From Diphasiastrum complanatum (lineage: Eukaryota; Streptophyta; Lycopodiopsida; Lycopodiales; Lycopodiaceae), in assembly GCA_029204225.1 (NCBI GenBank), contig CM055098.1, forward strand, positions 756,501 through 820,500: 64,000 nucleotides of DNA, given 5' to 3'. Both the position numbers and the translations under genes were made by a program. The notes beneath the pieces were generated by a model that searched no databases, had not been told where the DNA came from, and was given only the letters and a program-made list of their open reading frames with translations. Shown one piece after another: positions 25,840-39,060 of this stretch (its first letter is position 1; each line of letters opens with the position of its first letter).

Positions 25840-28533
25840 AAGTTCGCATAAAGAAAGAATGGCAGCTTTTGATAAGAATTGACCAGGTAGTACATGAGCA
25901 TCATCTTACTTGGCTATGTATATATACATATATTGTAGAGTAGATTCTTGTGCCGCATCGAAAAGAATTGCAGCTAATTGCTGGGATAATACTGATTTTG
26001 TGCGGATGGCGAGTATACGTATATTGAAGTTGACTCTTCACTTCGTATAAGTTGATCAAGTGATCTATTTGCCTTTACATGTAAGATTTAAGAAAAGCTT
26101 CTCACCTCTTAGCACCTTAGCATATATATAGCAGATTGTGTATTTGAGGTACATAATTTTCTGATAGAAAAGAAAATGTACCGTTATTGTATCTGAGCTT
26201 TGAGCGGTGTTGGTCTCTTCTCCTTGACTTCTGTTATCTTGTTATATGTCCTCACTTATGCATGTGATTGATTTGTAACCCCTGAATTTGCAGCTATTTT
26301 ATGTTAGTATTTGGAGTTTCAATAGAACGTTAGCGCATGATTTTTGGGGTATGCTTCATGTTGTTGCATAAATACAAATGTTGATCTTTTTATTTCAAAT
26401 AACGTGCTTCAATGGTTTATGATATCATGGAACTTGTATTATACTCAAAGGCAGTTGGCATTAGGAAGCGACTTTAAGTTGAGCACAATGCCAGAAATAC
26501 TAGAGCATTAATGGTAGACAAAGGGTGTACATTTGTCAAGCTTTCAAATTGTAAAGTGATTTTGTTGGGTGATCTGAAATGCAGCATTCATGTCTTTAGA
26601 ATCACAAGTTATTAGAATCATATATTAGAGGAACTACAAACAAAATATGAACAATACCATTGATTGTAGGGAGAAAATAGATAACAAAGGTTAGATGTGA
26701 GTTTCTTGATGAAGCTTTTCTTTTGTTGATTTTGAACGCAACATTCAACCTTTCAACATAGTTTTTGGAGGGAGTTTGCATATTGCAAGTAAAATTTGCA
26801 TGAGTTTGTTCAAATGAATAATGGAGATTGTGGTATTTATTTATTTTGATATAAAACAATAAAACATTTAGGAATTATTCTTTCAAAACGATGAATTTAA
26901 ATTGAAATTTTGCATATGTGAAGATGCGAAGTGGTGCAAACATAACAAAAATAAAACATACACTTTAACCCTTTCATATAGTTCAAAATCACACTCATTG
27001 ACAACCGAGCAAACATTGTAGTACTTTGTATAACAAGCTAGTACTTTGTATGACAAGCTGCAAGTCTAAGATGTCAAGACCTTGACACACCCTTTGGTGA
27101 ATGAACAAGTTTTCATTCACATCCCAACCCCTTAATCTCAAGTAAACATAACACATATGCTTACATGTGGTGTACATTTTGTTTGCAATGTTGCTCTAAA
27201 AATCCATGCATGTGCAAGAGGGCTCTTTTGAAATCATAACATTGTATGTCACCCTAGTTGCATCACTATTGAAACTCTCAATTACAAACAACCCATGCTC
27301 TTTTAGTTATTTCATGGACATTAACTTTCATAATCAATGCTCTTGCAACTTTGTCCTTTGCATTCTTGAGCAAACTCGATCTTTGCCTCATCTTCTTTTG
27401 ATCAGTGTCATTACCAATTTGTTGTTTTGATACATGTAAACCTGGACTAGATGTAGTTGTAATGTTGTCACTAGGATCCAACAAAGCCTCTTGATCATTC
27501 TGATATTTTTTTCCACTAGGTATACACTAGAATTCAAAATGTTTAACTCATATTGTGACAACAATCTTTAACTTTAGTTGGTGCATTGACAATGTTTGCA
27601 TTTGCAACCCACGTGCAATGAATATCAATAGGACAAAATCAAACATTGTAATGATTGCACTCTCCTTTGTTGTACTTCCTTCTCCCATAAAATCTAGGTC
27701 CCTCAAATGTGGAGATTGCCTTACTGCAACGAGCTCAACCCTCAGATTTCATTCACTGCACTTATGTTTGCTTGAAGTTCAATTGACGAATCGTCGGCCA
27801 CCAACTACTATTCACTTATCTTTTGAGGACTGCTTCCCAATTTTGCAGATCCACACCTTGCTGGTTATTGGACACCCTTTTATGATTAGCAATTGAACTA
27901 GTAGTGAAGGTGGGAGGACAACTTTTTCTACATTGACCTGTTATATACTTCATATTTGGTCAACATGAGAGTGTGTCTTTCTCATTGTTCCATTCATGCT
28001 GGGGATTAGAAGTTCTTCTACGTAAATCCTACTGTGAATCTGCATGTAGGAACATAAGTTGAAATTACAGCTATCCTATTTCTTTAATATGGAATGGAAT
28101 GAAAGCTATGACTGTTTGTGGGAGCAATCACCTCCCTGAAACTGGGTTTACTCCCTGAAAATAATCGATGACCTTTTTCTCTGTTTCAGTTTGATATCTG
28201 TATTGTATGGGCAAGCAGAAATAAAAATCATGATTGTTTGGGGTAGGCATCCCCCTGTAGCAAAAGCTTTTAAATAGATTTCTGCAGGAATAAAAATGAA
28301 AGATGAACTTGGGTTACTTCCCAAAAGCCCTTGATTCTCGGTTTTGTATGGATGATTCATTGTTTGGATGCCAACTAAGAGGGCGTTATCCATGGAGAGG
28401 CTCAGGTCGCTGAATCACTACAGATAGACTATTGGTGTGTGAATCTTTGAATGGCTGTCAGAGACAAATGGTAGATGAGTTCGTAGCTGACCTTCTTGCA
28501 TTTATTTGCATGCCTTCGAATCCTGCCATGTTC
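25840..28533. other. 3' flank of the protease gene and intergenic DNA
   Basis: I find no gene, LTR pair or RNA in this stretch. Open frames up to 113 codons (for example 27555-27896) are isolated and without known motifs. The left part must contain the protease 3' untranslated region and polyadenylation site, which I cannot place exactly. Confidence 0.45.
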
Positions 28534-28538
28534 AGAAG

Positions 28539-28896
28539 TGTAAGAGATCCTAACACCACAGTAGGGCAAACACTAACTGATCCACCCAACCTTGCCTACT
28601 CCCTGATATAGAGTAAGCCCCTCCTAGCCCAGTGTGAGGACTGGTAGCATGCTACTGCCAAGTGTCGGCCGCGTGGCACTGACATGGCCGACTGCACGTT
28701 GGGACCCAACTGGGAGCCCTATCCTGCTGACAGGGTCCCTAGGCTGTGTTAGGCCCGCCATGGCTATGGACCGTGCTGGGGCACACTACTCACACTGTCT
28801 TGCTCTGTTGGTCATGTACACTAGACACGACCCTGACTGTGGTATCTGACCTATCTGTGTTCTCTAGGGTTCGACACTGGTTACGAGCTCGTAACA
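28539..28896 (-). repeat. 3' LTR of the chromovirus element
   Basis: In plus orientation the LTR runs from TGTAAGAGATCC to CTCGTAACA, with TG and CA at the two ends. It ends against the polypurine tract at 28897. The pol reading frame stops inside it (TAA, 28881-28883). Confidence 0.95.
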
Positions 28897-31800
28897 CTCC
28901 CTCCCCCTTGAGAACCGTCTTGGTCCTCTAAGACAAAGTCTGGAAAAATCTTGCGAAGGACGCTGCCTCTTTCCCAAGTGGCATTCTCAACAGGCTGATC
29001 ATTCCACTTAACCAGATATTCTCGGTATAGAGTATGACGAGTCTGCGTCTCTCTACTATCAAGAATCTCCTCTAATTCATGTGGAGGTTGTTGAGGATCC
29101 AATGGGAGAACTAGAACAATGTCCCCTACCAAATTGTCTGATCTGGTTAAAGCTTTTCGTAACTGACTTACATGAAAGACTGGAAAAACCTTACTGCTGT
29201 GTGGGAGTTCTAGTTCATAGGTGACCTCGTCTAGTCTCCTACTGATGGTAAAGGGACCACAATACCTTGGAGACAACTTAGCACACACTCCTGATTTGAG
29301 GGTTTTAGAGTCAACTGGGACTCTCAAGTAGACTTTCTCACCAGTGGAGAATTGCACATCCCGTCTGTGTGGATCTGCATAATGTCTGGCTCGATCCTGG
29401 GACTGTCTAATGCTACGCTTAGCATGTTCTATCATCTGGTTTAGGTCCTCTAAAAAGTTTCTGGCTGCTTCAACTTTTTCTTGTTTAAACCCTATAGCTG
29501 TGGGTGAGTGTGGCTGGAAACCATACATCAGCATAAATGGGCTGTATCCCGTAGCTGAATGTTTGGTACTGTTGTAAGCAAACTCTAATATCGAGAGATA
29601 CTCCTCCCAATTAGTCTGCTTCTTGCTGACGTATGCACGAAGCATATCCTCCAGCACTTGATTTACCCTTTCTGTTTGACCGTCCATCTGTGGATGGTCG
29701 GTGGTACTCATATTAAGTTTAGTATGGAGATGATGGAATACTGCCCTCCAAAAATTTCCAGTAAACTTACTGTCCCGGTCGCTGACTATGCCGGAAGGTA
29801 GACCGTACAATTTAAATAGCCCGTCTACAAACAACCTCGCTAACTCTGGAGCTCTAACGGTTGTTTTGGTTGGAATGAAATGAGCCATTTTGGTCAGACG
29901 GTCAACTGTGACCCATATAGCGTCATTACCCTTTTGGGTTTTAGGCAAGCCTACTATAAAATCCATGGAGATACTCTCCCATTTACCAGCTGGTATTTCT
30001 AAGGGATGCAACAACCCTCCTGCCTTTAAACGCTCTGCTTTATTTACTTGACATTTCTGGCAACTGGTTACATACTGGTGGACGTCCTTTTTCATACTGG
30101 GCCAGAAAAATTGCCTACGAAGAAGCTCATAGGTCTTCTGTATGCCTGGGTGTCCCGCGCTAGGATTGTCATGACATTCATGTAGGACCTGCTGCCTATA
30201 ATCCTCTGAATTGGGGACACATACTCTATCTCTATAGAGCAAGTACTCATCCTGAATGGAATATTGTTTCCATTTGAATCCTTGAGTCAACTGACCCTCA
30301 ACCACTGGGGTTTGCTTGGGTAATACAGGCTCAGAATCTTCAACGTCATCTGATGACGTACACTCGGACTCATCATCATCCTCAACGGGAGCTGCCGTAT
30401 TCTTGGATGAATTGGCACCAGCCCCGGGAACTGGTTCTGGAGTCTGTAACTGTCTGTTCTGGACTGAGTTCCAGATAATAGAGAAGAATGCATCATGCTG
30501 GCATTTCTCTCTCAAGGACTCGAGTAACTCATTACGAATCTGAGTAAAACTCAGTTCGTTTATTATAGGCATTCTGCTAAGGGCATCTGCTACTGTATTG
30601 AATTTTCCACGTCTATATCTGATAGACATGTCAAACTCTTGCATCAACTCTGCCCAACGAGCTTTCCGACCTCTAAGTTCAGGTTGATTGCAAAGGTATC
30701 TGAGACTCTCATGGTCTGTCAGGACCTCAAAGTTGCCACCATACAAATAATGCCTCCAAGTCTTAAGGGCATGGACTATAGAAAAGAGTTCCTTTTCATA
30801 GGCACTGTACCTAGTCTGAGCTGGCTCGAGTTTTTTACTCTCGAACGCAACTGGTTGTCCACTCTGAGTTAGCACAGCACCTAATGCAAAGTCGCTAGCA
30901 TCTGTTTCGACCACAAATGGCTGATTGGGGTCGACGACTTTTAAAACTGGTGCTGTAGCTAAGGCTGTTTTGAGAGCATCAAAGCTCTCCTGCTGTGCGG
31001 ACTCCCAAATGAACTCCTTTCCCTTCCCCTTAAGGAGATTTGTCATAGGAACTGCTATCTGAGCATATTTCTTGACAAATCGTCTGTAATATCCCGCCAG
31101 ACCAAGAAAGATCTGAAGTTCCAAAATATTCTGAGGTCTCAGCCAACTGAGTATGGCTTTAACCTTATTTGGGTCCATCTTAATCCCATCTGAAGAGATA
31201 ATGTGACCCAAATATACTACTTCTTCAACGAAGAATTCACACTTGGATTGTTTAGCATAGAGCTTATGCTTTCTGAGCAGTCGAAACACCTTTCTGAGGT
31301 GTTTTAGATGCTCCTTCCTCGTTTTGCTGTAAATGAGGGTGTCATCTAAAAATACGACTACAAACTTATCCAAGTATGGTCTGAGGACACTGTTCATCAA
31401 GGTCATAAAGGTAGCTGGAGCATTTGTGAGCCCAAATGGCATTACCTTGAACTCATAATGACCGTGACGAGTCCTAAAAGCTGTTTTCGAGACATCTTCC
31501 GATTTTATACGGACTTGATGATATCCCAATCTGAGGTCTATTTTACTGAAAAACTTAGCCCCGTCGAGTTGATCAAACAACTCGTCTGCCCGAGGCATAG
31601 GGTATTTATTCTTAACTGTGACTTTATTGAGGGCTCTGTAATCTACGCAAAGATGCATAGACCCCTCTTTCTTTTTCACCAATAAGACTGGTGAGGCCCA
31701 TGGTGAACTACTGGTCTGAATTTGGCCTTTCCCAAGATAGTCTGTTAACTGCCTAGTTATTTCTTCATCCTCTGTTCGGCTGACCCGATACGGAGGTTTA

Positions 31801-32198
31801 GAAATAGGTGTTGTACCTGGTACTAGGTTTATTACATGATCTACCTCTCTGCTAGGTGGTAAACCATGTGGCAAATCTTCAGGAAAAACATCTTTAAATT
31901 TAGACAATAAAGTTTCTAATTTACTGATTTTCTGCTGAATAGAACTGGAAATAGAAACTTCAGGAACAAACTGAAAGTCACATAAGAATACCTGATGGTC
32001 TTCGTCTCCGATTAGCTGACAGAGCTCTGAACTGCAGACCATAGGGCTGTTGGGAACATCATGCTCCCCATGCAACTGGATCTCTCGGCCTTTATGCTGA
32101 AAGCTGAGGGTGTTCTCCTGATAGTCTCCGTGGAGGGAAGGTCCTAAATTGTAGAGCCAATCTCTCTCGAGAACAATGCCTGTTCGATCCAGGTGCAT
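28881..32198 (-). CDS. Chromovirus Pol polyprotein (protease C-terminus, RT, RNase H, integrase, chromodomain)
   Basis: This is a 1105-codon uninterrupted frame. Residues 1-20 are the end of the retropepsin ([12 protein letters not shown]). RT spans about 120-350 with the catalytic box FLDD at 283-286 and YLGH at 329-332. RNase H spans about 395-545 with acidic residues at D433, E470, D495 and D538. A Ser/Asp/Glu-rich linker (605-625) precedes integrase, whose zinc site is H673, H683, C713, C716 and whose triad is D746, D807, E843 with the standard 35-residue spacing. The C-terminus (1055-1095) carries a chromodomain ([17 protein letters not shown]), which in this family directs integration to particular chromatin. 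Key residues are all intact. The first codon at 32198 is only the start of the open frame; translation is expected to come from the gag frame upstream, now broken by a frameshift near 32240. Confidence 0.95.
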   Translation of the reverse strand: MHLDRTGIVLERDWLYNLGPSLHGDYQENTLSFQHKGREIQLHGEHDVPNSPMVCSSELCQLIGDEDHQVFLCDFQFVPEVSISSSIQQKISKLETLLSKFKDVFPEDLPHGLPPSREVDHVINLVPGTTPISKPPYRVSRTEDEEITRQLTDYLGKGQIQTSSSPWASPVLLVKKKEGSMHLCVDYRALNKVTVKNKYPMPRADELFDQLDGAKFFSKIDLRLGYHQVRIKSEDVSKTAFRTRHGHYEFKVMPFGLTNAPATFMTLMNSVLRPYLDKFVVVFLDDTLIYSKTRKEHLKHLRKVFRLLRKHKLYAKQSKCEFFVEEVVYLGHIISSDGIKMDPNKVKAILSWLRPQNILELQIFLGLAGYYRRFVKKYAQIAVPMTNLLKGKGKEFIWESAQQESFDALKTALATAPVLKVVDPNQPFVVETDASDFALGAVLTQSGQPVAFESKKLEPAQTRYSAYEKELFSIVHALKTWRHYLYGGNFEVLTDHESLRYLCNQPELRGRKARWAELMQEFDMSIRYRRGKFNTVADALSRMPIINELSFTQIRNELLESLREKCQHDAFFSIIWNSVQNRQLQTPEPVPGAGANSSKNTAAPVEDDDESECTSSDDVEDSEPVLPKQTPVVEGQLTQGFKWKQYSIQDEYLLYRDRVCVPNSEDYRQQVLHECHDNPSAGHPGIQKTYELLRRQFFWPSMKKDVHQYVTSCQKCQVNKAERLKAGGLLHPLEIPAGKWESISMDFIVGLPKTQKGNDAIWVTVDRLTKMAHFIPTKTTVRAPELARLFVDGLFKLYGLPSGIVSDRDSKFTGNFWRAVFHHLHTKLNMSTTDHPQMDGQTERVNQVLEDMLRAYVSKKQTNWEEYLSILEFAYNSTKHSATGYSPFMLMYGFQPHSPTAIGFKQEKVEAARNFLEDLNQMIEHAKRSIRQSQDRARHYADPHRRDVQFSTGEKVYLRVPVDSKTLKSGVCAKLSPRYCGPFTISRRLDEVTYELELPHSSKVFPVFHVSQLRKALTRSDNLVGDIVLVLPLDPQQPPHELEEILDSRETQTRHTLYREYLVKWNDQPVENATWERGSVLRKIFPDFVLEDQDGSQGGGSVTSS
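28897..28909 (-). other. Polypurine tract of the chromovirus element
   Basis: The minus strand reads AAGGGGGAGGGAG directly against the 3' LTR, the position and composition of a plus-strand primer for reverse transcription. Confidence 0.85.
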
Positions 32199-32209
32199 TA
32201 TCTGAAAGT

Positions 32210-33375
32210 TTATTTCATCTTGGTACCCCTGAATACCAAGAATAACTTACTTACCATAGTTTTCCATATTTTTTTATCTTCACCCTTAGCTAATGAAACT
32301 ATGTACCTATGCTGACTAGGTACTTCTGGTAGTTTAAGCTTTTTAACCAGGGTGTGGTTGATGAAATTATGGGTTGCCCCATCATCAACCATGACTCTTA
32401 CTGACTGGTTACCAACTTTCCCATGCATAGGTACTAGGTCATGCGGCCCAAAGCTGAAGGGTCTCGCTAGCATTGCAGAGGTCAGCTGACAACAGTGTTC
32501 ATGATCTTCATGATACACTTTGATCTCGGAAGCTGTCGAGTCACTGGGGAAACATACAGTCTGAACAAGATGAACTTGTTTTTTATCTTTCTTATCTTTT
32601 TTAGTGAAAGGCCTCTTGGGACACTGTCTGACTGTGTGTCCCTTGCCCATACACACAAAGCACAAACGTTCTTGTTTGGCTTTCTCAAAGTCATCTAGTT
32701 TTAAAGGTTGTATGAGTGAAGGGCGTTACTGAGGAGCTTCACCTTTAAATTTATCTTCTTTCTTTCTTTTTAAAAATTTCTTTTTAAATTAAAAGTCTTT
32801 CTGAGAAGGCTGCTCAGAAAGTGGCTGTTGTCTCGCCCTCTTCCTATCCACTGAATCATCATAGATTTGTGCATACCTGACAGCTTGCTCAAGGGTAGTA
32901 GGCGAGTTTCTCTGGACCTCTACTTTATATTCATCTTTGAGGCCACGGACAAATCCCCTGATTTTCTGATAGTCATCCATATTTTTAATTTTTAAAATTG
33001 CTTCTCGATACTGTGAGATATATTGGATGAGGGACTTGTCCATTACTGTTCTTTCCCAGGCTTCCCAGGCTTTATCAAGTTCATTCTCTGGTAGAAATTC
33101 TCTTAGGAAAGCTTCTTCAAAAGCTTTCCATGACCGGGGAGTCTGCCCAGTCTCTTGGAGATTTAACCACCACTTATAGGCCATAGGCCCTAAGGAAAGA
33201 CTGGCCTCAATTGCTTGCAAATGGTCAGGGGTCTGTTTAAGAGCATGAATGTTCTTCCATTTGCTGAGGAAGGTTTGTAGAATATCTGCATTTCTATCCC
33301 TCTCTTCCCCATTAAAAGTAGGAGGCTTTAAATCTTTAAAAACACTGGGGTGAGACCGTAAAGTCTCACCCCCAT
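32210..33375 (-). pseudogene. Chromovirus gag, zinc knuckle and protease N-terminus (two stops, one frameshift)
   Basis: Reading from about 33360 the frame gives HPSVFKDLKPPTFNGEE, then a capsid domain (MAYKWWLNLQETGQ, FLREFLPENELDKAWEAWE, VEVQRNSPTTLEQAVRYA). The frame meets a TAA right after QKDF (about 32789) and a second TAA after GEAPQ (about 32729), then continues in the same frame through the zinc knuckle CFVCMGKGHTVRQC and the protease start VDDGATHNF. It ends at 32210. The continuation of the protease ([20 protein letters not shown]) lies in the pol frame, so a single-base shift occurred around 32236-32260. The gag start codon is unclear: another frame change or stop lies near 33410. 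Confidence 0.85.
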
Positions 33376-33379
33376 GGGT

Positions 33380-34320
33380 TCCTTCCCTTTCCTGTATGCC
33401 AAGGCTTCTGTTTCAAGTTCGTCGAAGCCTCTCTCCGGATGTTGATCAGGTCCTTGAGGAGTGGTCGTCTTCAGAACTGAAAGAGAGGTACCTTAACTTC
33501 TGACTAAAAATAAAAAAAGAGATTGACTAAACTGGAAAAACGAAAGTAGAATACTTAGCTCTTTCTTAGGACTGTACTTCCAGAGAGAAAAAGCAAGAAA
33601 CCCCCTCAGTTCTTCCGCAGCTGTCCAATCCGTCTTCTTAAACAATTTTCAATTTGCTAGCTCTTCACCCTCGTTGTCTGAGTAGCAACCAATCTGCTTC
33701 AAAAATCAGATTTGAAGACCCTACACAGTGGACAAAAATCCGATTTCTATCCTGGAGGCCCCTCGTTGTCTGCTCCACAGAGTTATGACTCCAAAAAAGT
33801 GGAATTTGGGCCCCAAAAACTTGTGAAAAATTCGGATCTATGATAAGGGAGAAACCCTCGCTGTTTGCTGCTCCAGAAATCTCAAGTTTAAGACCACAAA
33901 CCGGTCTAAAATTCTGGAGTTTAAAGGAGACTGCTCGCTGCTTTGAGTAAAGATCTGATCCTTCAAATCCGCCCTCATCTACTCAGGAATCCACTACAAA
34001 ACAGTAATGAATCTGCCCAAAGATTGCTCTCTATCCAGCGCTGGATCTACTTCCAGATTTCTACCTCAAACCCGCTCTGATTTCTAAAGTTTTCACTCAC
34101 AAATCAGAGATAGATATCTAGTTTTTATAGCGACTGATCTGTACTTGCAATCTGGCTCAGGTTCTACTCAAAAAATGAGTAATTCCTCTGCAAAAGCAGT
34201 GATGGATGGCTGTCACTACAGCGATTTCTCTCCTCTCCTCTTTTCTGAAAGTTTGAGAATTCTTTCTTACCTTCTGATAGATTTCTCTACTGCTGCTAGT
34301 AAGCTGCCAAAGAAGGAGAT
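33380..34320 (-). other. Untranslated leader of the chromovirus element
   Basis: The stretch between primer-binding site and gag has no coding frame. Several loosely repeated phrases (TCTGATTTG, TGCTCCA, ATCTGA types) occur. It is where dimerisation and packaging signals are expected, but none can be pointed out from sequence alone. Confidence 0.6.
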
Positions 34321-34333
34321 GGCTCTGATACTA
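34321..34333 (-). other. Primer-binding site of the chromovirus element
   Basis: The minus strand reads TAGTATCAGAGCC one base after the 5' LTR end, differing by one base from the TGGTATCAGAGCC complement of initiator methionine tRNA. Confidence 0.9.
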
Positions 34334-34334
34334 G

Positions 34335-34692
34335 TGTAAGAGATCCTAACACCACAGTAGGGCAAACACTAACTGATCCACCCAACCTTGCCTACTCCCT
34401 GATATAGAGTAAGCCCCTCCTAGCCCAGTGTGAGGACTGGTAGCATGCTACTGCCAAGTGTCGGCCACATGGCACTGACGTGGCCGACTGCACGTCGGGA
34501 CCCAACTGGGAGCCCTATCCTGCTGACAGGGTCCCTAGGCTGTGTTAGGCCCGCCATGGCTATGGACCGTGCTGGGGCACACTACTCACACTGTCTTGCC
34601 CTGTTGGTCATGTACACTGGACACGACCCTGACTGTGGTATCTGACCTATCTGTGTTTCTTAGGGTTCAGCACTGGTTACGAGCTCATAACA
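34335..34692 (-). repeat. 5' LTR of the chromovirus element
   Basis: Same length as the 3' LTR (358 bp) with the same terminal TG and CA. The 12 differences between the two LTRs are all C/T or G/A. Immediately outside is the AGAAG target duplication. Confidence 0.95.
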
Positions 34693-34697
34693 AGAAG

Positions 34698-37600
34698 TCG
34701 TGTCCTATTCCTCCTTCACTAATTAACAGAAACTGTTGGATGGACAGGCGACTGGTTACTGTCTTTAAAATGTTTCAGATGAGGAACTGGAAGCCGCAGC
34801 TCACTCTTCCTGGATCTCTTTGATCTACTGGATTCGTGCTCCTTAGTTGTAAGATTGATGATTGAAAGCCTCTGGGAAGTTTCTTCCTACAATGTCATCC
34901 TCAATTTTACCTGGTGTGCGAGTAGATCAAGGGAAAAGTTGTTGTATGGAAGAACAGCTATGTTAACAGATTTCCCAGCGATGGCAACAGGGAGGTCTGA
35001 GGCGCGACTAGCAGGTTGGAGAGGCGCAAATCTGACGAGCAGCCTGTGTACTCTCATTTAGGGCTTGCATGTGGGTTTTTCCAAAAGGCCTCATTCTCCG
35101 TTGGAATGTTTTTTAGGGCTTTTTGCATGCATGTATTAGCTTGGCTTGAAGTACTCACACATGTAACTTTGGAAGTTACAACTTTCACTTGTTACACAGA
35201 TTTTATATCAATGTTGCCACATAAGCTAAGAGCTATAGGAACCTTGATACTTTTGTAATTCGGAGTCAAGCTGTACTAGTTGATTTCGGAAGGAGGATTT
35301 TTGTCAGAGAAAAAAATCTATCTAAGTCGACCTTGACGATAGAATACCTTCTTCTCTAGTTCTTAAACGGGGAAATAGGTGAAGGAATAATTTATTTGCC
35401 AATATTATCATAACTGAGATTTTATGAACAAGGTTCTTAAATTTTGGATTAACGGCAAATAAACAACTCTTCAAGGTACGATTCCTAGGCAAGTACCCGG
35501 GTTGGGGAAATTTGTTTTCCTGCTACTGTGCTAATTAGCGATTTAACTTTGGAGTGCGAGTACTCCCTGGAAAAAGAATTAACTTGTGTTTGAGGATTTT
35601 TTATATATAATCCATATATATTTTTCCTTTTTGGTCTTAACAACATCAATGATTTTGTTATTACGTTCTCAATTATTTCAGTCATTAAGATTGGCAACCA
35701 AAAGCTTTAGTAAGATACTTGTTAAAGTTGAAATGCAGTTGCACTAATGAAACAAGTGTTGTTATTAAGGGGAGGCAATTCTTTATTCGACATATGGGTT
35801 TTTGTCGAATACAATACAAGAAATACCGGAATTCAAATTTGGTGGATTTTCCACTTATATACTTTCATTAGCTGCATTAATATTAGTCAGCTTTGACGGA
35901 GTAATGCTAAAGCAAGTAGAATGAAAATGAAAAATAGGCTATCATTTACTATGTGTCTAAGGAGATTTCTAGTGCCTTAGCTGATGAAATTTTTTGGGGG
36001 ACCGAAAAATCTAAGAGAGGAAGAGAAATGGACACCTGAGTAAATAAATGAGTTTGTGTTATGTAATCTGGATTTCTTTGGAATCTTAGAAGATTTGCAT
36101 AATATCAGTTATGGAGTAATTCCATAATAAAACTGTTAAATGGAAATTCATTTAGTGAATTCATATAAGATATCATATATGACTATGAGAATTAATCGTA
36201 AATTTTAGTATGATTTAGATGAAAAAGAACTTAGTCAACACATGGATCTTATTTAACCTGTTAGTACTGGAAAAGTTTAACGAAAAGAGGTTGACAATGT
36301 GTTAAGAGACCATGTGTAGAAGTCTTCTTGTGAAATCACCCTTCATATCCATTAGAAACAGAAACTTATGGATTTTCCAATGTTTTGGTTGTGTTTGATA
36401 TGTGCCTATAATTGGTATAGAGATTCTAGATTGATTATTTGGATCTCTAGAATATCGGATAAGGCGGTTAAAGATTTTCTGGAAGGAAAAGCTGGTGGCA
36501 TGAGACATTAGTAATTTTGGAATGGAAATTCTAAGACTGTAAAGATCTGATTATGGAATATGTAGTACCTAGTCGTGATATGGAAAAAAGTAGACTATTG
36601 ATTAAGTGTTGGGGTATTTTGTGAAATTTTGAGGTTTAATCCAAATCTTAATGAGGTATCTCTTAATTTACAAAATCAGGAAACCCTTAAAGTTGCTCCT
36701 CACCTTTATAGAACTCTTGCTTCTTTAAAAATTTCTCAAGTACAATACATAAGACTAATTTTCATAAGATCCTTCCAATGTAAAGCTATCTTGAAGGACT
36801 GATATCATGTAAACTACTACTTATAGGCATTAGGCTTGGAATTTTTTGATAGATTCTTGAGTCTTTTGTGTTTTCAATTTCTTAAAACCTATATTATCTC
36901 TTATGCATTGATAGATCTCAAATGGATGATGTTTACTATCACTCGTAGTGAAATTATTCAAAAGAAAAGTCATGAATATAATGGAGTGAATCCTTTTTGG
37001 AAAGATACTTATTATTGACTTTTTGAGTATTTTCATATTTTAAGAAATTGGTGAATTTCTTTGAAAATGAGAGGTGAAGTGATGGGTAAGATTCTATTGG
37101 AGGATCTGTCAATTGCATAGATATTGGGAAAAGACTAGTTGGTGTATAGATAGGTAATTATCTGGAAGCATTTTCAGATAGTTCTAGAGTAAGATACAAA
37201 ATAGAAGTTTTCAAATACGAGAAATCCTATTGGGATTGTGTGGAACAATCTGGAACCAAGGGCGGTTTGGAATTGGAAATCACTATAAGTAGTATAGGGT
37301 ATGAATCAAAGGTTACTAATCCCAGTTTTTGTGGGATAGAAGTGAATTTGATCATGGGATGTCTGTATAGAATAAAATTAATCTTAGTGGTGTACTACGA
37401 TCAAGGGTTGATTGAGTAATAAAAATTTTGTGATAAGATGTAAGTTGGGTTGGAAAACAGAGGATGTTCTCCTGGTCTCAAAGATTTCCCAGATATGTTA
37501 ATTACTCATGAGGAGTAGAATTCTTTTTAAATTGAGTTACAAGATTCTCAATGAGATATGAGAGTAACATACGCAGATTTTGGAGGAATCTGCCAGATAA

Positions 37601-39060
37601 GGACATATGTGTATGTGTTGGGTCATAGTGAGATTATTTTCATGTGTGCATGATTACACAAAAAAATTGGTAGAGTATTTCTCAGAGGAGAAATAGACTC
37701 CGATTCATTAGTGATTGTATCCCGGAGAGCTCAATTGGGTAACAAATCGTAATGATTCCAAGAATGATAATTGAATTTTCAAAAAATTTAGCAAAAATTT
37801 GGATATCTAGAATTCAGTTCTAGATCATAACCTGAAGTTTTGGTGGATGAAAATAATTATTGGTCCCATTTTGGTATACTTTTTGTCTTTCTTTACTTGA
37901 TTGCTTTGGAATTTGGATAACTCACATCTTGGTTAAAAATATAGTTTGGAAAATATTCTAAAAATCCTTTCTTAGTGGAAAAGATTTTAGAATTATTCTT
38001 ATATGTTTTCTGAGTTGTGTATTAGACATAAACTCCAGTATCCTTTAAAAATTAAGTATCATTTGGATTCTAGAGAATTATGATTGACGAATCATAAGAA
38101 TCTAACTATATGTGATTGAAAAAAATCATAAATGGATAATTAAAAAATATACTGATTCTTAAGAATGTTGAGTAATTTCCAGTTTTCTAAATGAGTTGAG
38201 ATTTCATATTAGCATTTTGAAAGTCTAAATCTCTTTACTCTATAATCTTATTGAGTCCTATGAATCTCACAAGCATTTCTCGTTTAGTGAATTGTTTTTG
38301 CTTAAGAAGAGATTTTGCTTACTTTTGTGGATTGTATTTTGCTACAGATTATAGTATATATTTGTTTGTGTACGATTTCAATCTACATCTCCAGATTTAT
38401 AGGAGAGTTTTATCTAGATTCAGATGGATTTCTTGCATGAAATGCTAGAAATGGGGCTAGTAATTCATTAGAGTAACTACAAGTACTTTGATTGAGTTAT
38501 AATTGTTTGAGACTTAATGGATCTCCTATAGATTTTGATTGATTTAATTGGTGTATTTTAGAATATTTAGTTATTTTAAGAATATTTGTACCAAGAAGCA
38601 CTATTATCTACAAGAAATTGTGGATAGATTTTAGGCTATAAGTAAAATAATTTTTTTTTAGCTTTTGGACTTGATCTGCGAAATAAAGGACTAATATACC
38701 CAAAGTTTCATGTAATTATGACTACATGAAGATGATGCCTTTATTTGGAGAAGATCAAACCGTTTGGAAGACTTATAGCTTAGTGTATCTTTTGATTTTG
38801 AGTTAGTACTCCAGTGTAGAGACAAGCGGTTGAAGAATTGTTGCATCTCTGAGTACTTATTCAGATGGAAAGATCCAAAACTGAGGATAATAATTCATGG
38901 GTAAAATTTGAGATCTTAAGAAATAATTTCATGTTTTCTCTTTCTCGTTCTGAGGATGGGAGAATCATCATCCTCAATATGTCATTTCCACCAAATCAAG
39001 CACTCAAAGATAGAATGATTTATCAACTATTTATAATCTCTGGTTAGTGTACTCTTTCAA
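34698..39060. other. AT-rich region without a recognisable gene
   Basis: I find only short, isolated open frames. The DNA from about 36000 to 38700 is notably rich in A and T with few CG dinucleotides, as expected of old methylated repeats. One weak trace of gypsy pol is present near 38420-38450 (GATTTCTTGCATGA followed by GAAATGG), matching the phrase at 4213-4240. No terminal repeats were identified. Confidence 0.4.

Larger units (their letters stand above)
28534..34697 (-). mobile_element. Nearly intact Ty3/gypsy chromovirus retrotransposon
   Basis: The element is bounded by 358-bp LTRs (28539-28896 and 34335-34692) and a perfect 5-bp target duplication, AGAAG, at 28534-28538 and 34693-34697. 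Read on the minus strand the order is 5' LTR, primer-binding site, leader, gag, zinc knuckle, protease, RT, RNase H, integrase with chromodomain, polypurine tract, 3' LTR. By hand count the LTRs differ at 12 of 358 positions (about 3.4 percent), all transitions. The pol frame is uninterrupted over 1105 codons, but gag has two stop codons and a frameshift separates protease from RT, so this copy is probably not autonomous. Total length is 6154 bp without the duplications. Confidence 0.95.

Noticed and set aside
28634-28931. Plus-strand open frames in the chromovirus LTRs (also 34430-34823)
   Set aside because: They recur in both LTRs, oppose the element's coding strand and show no motif.
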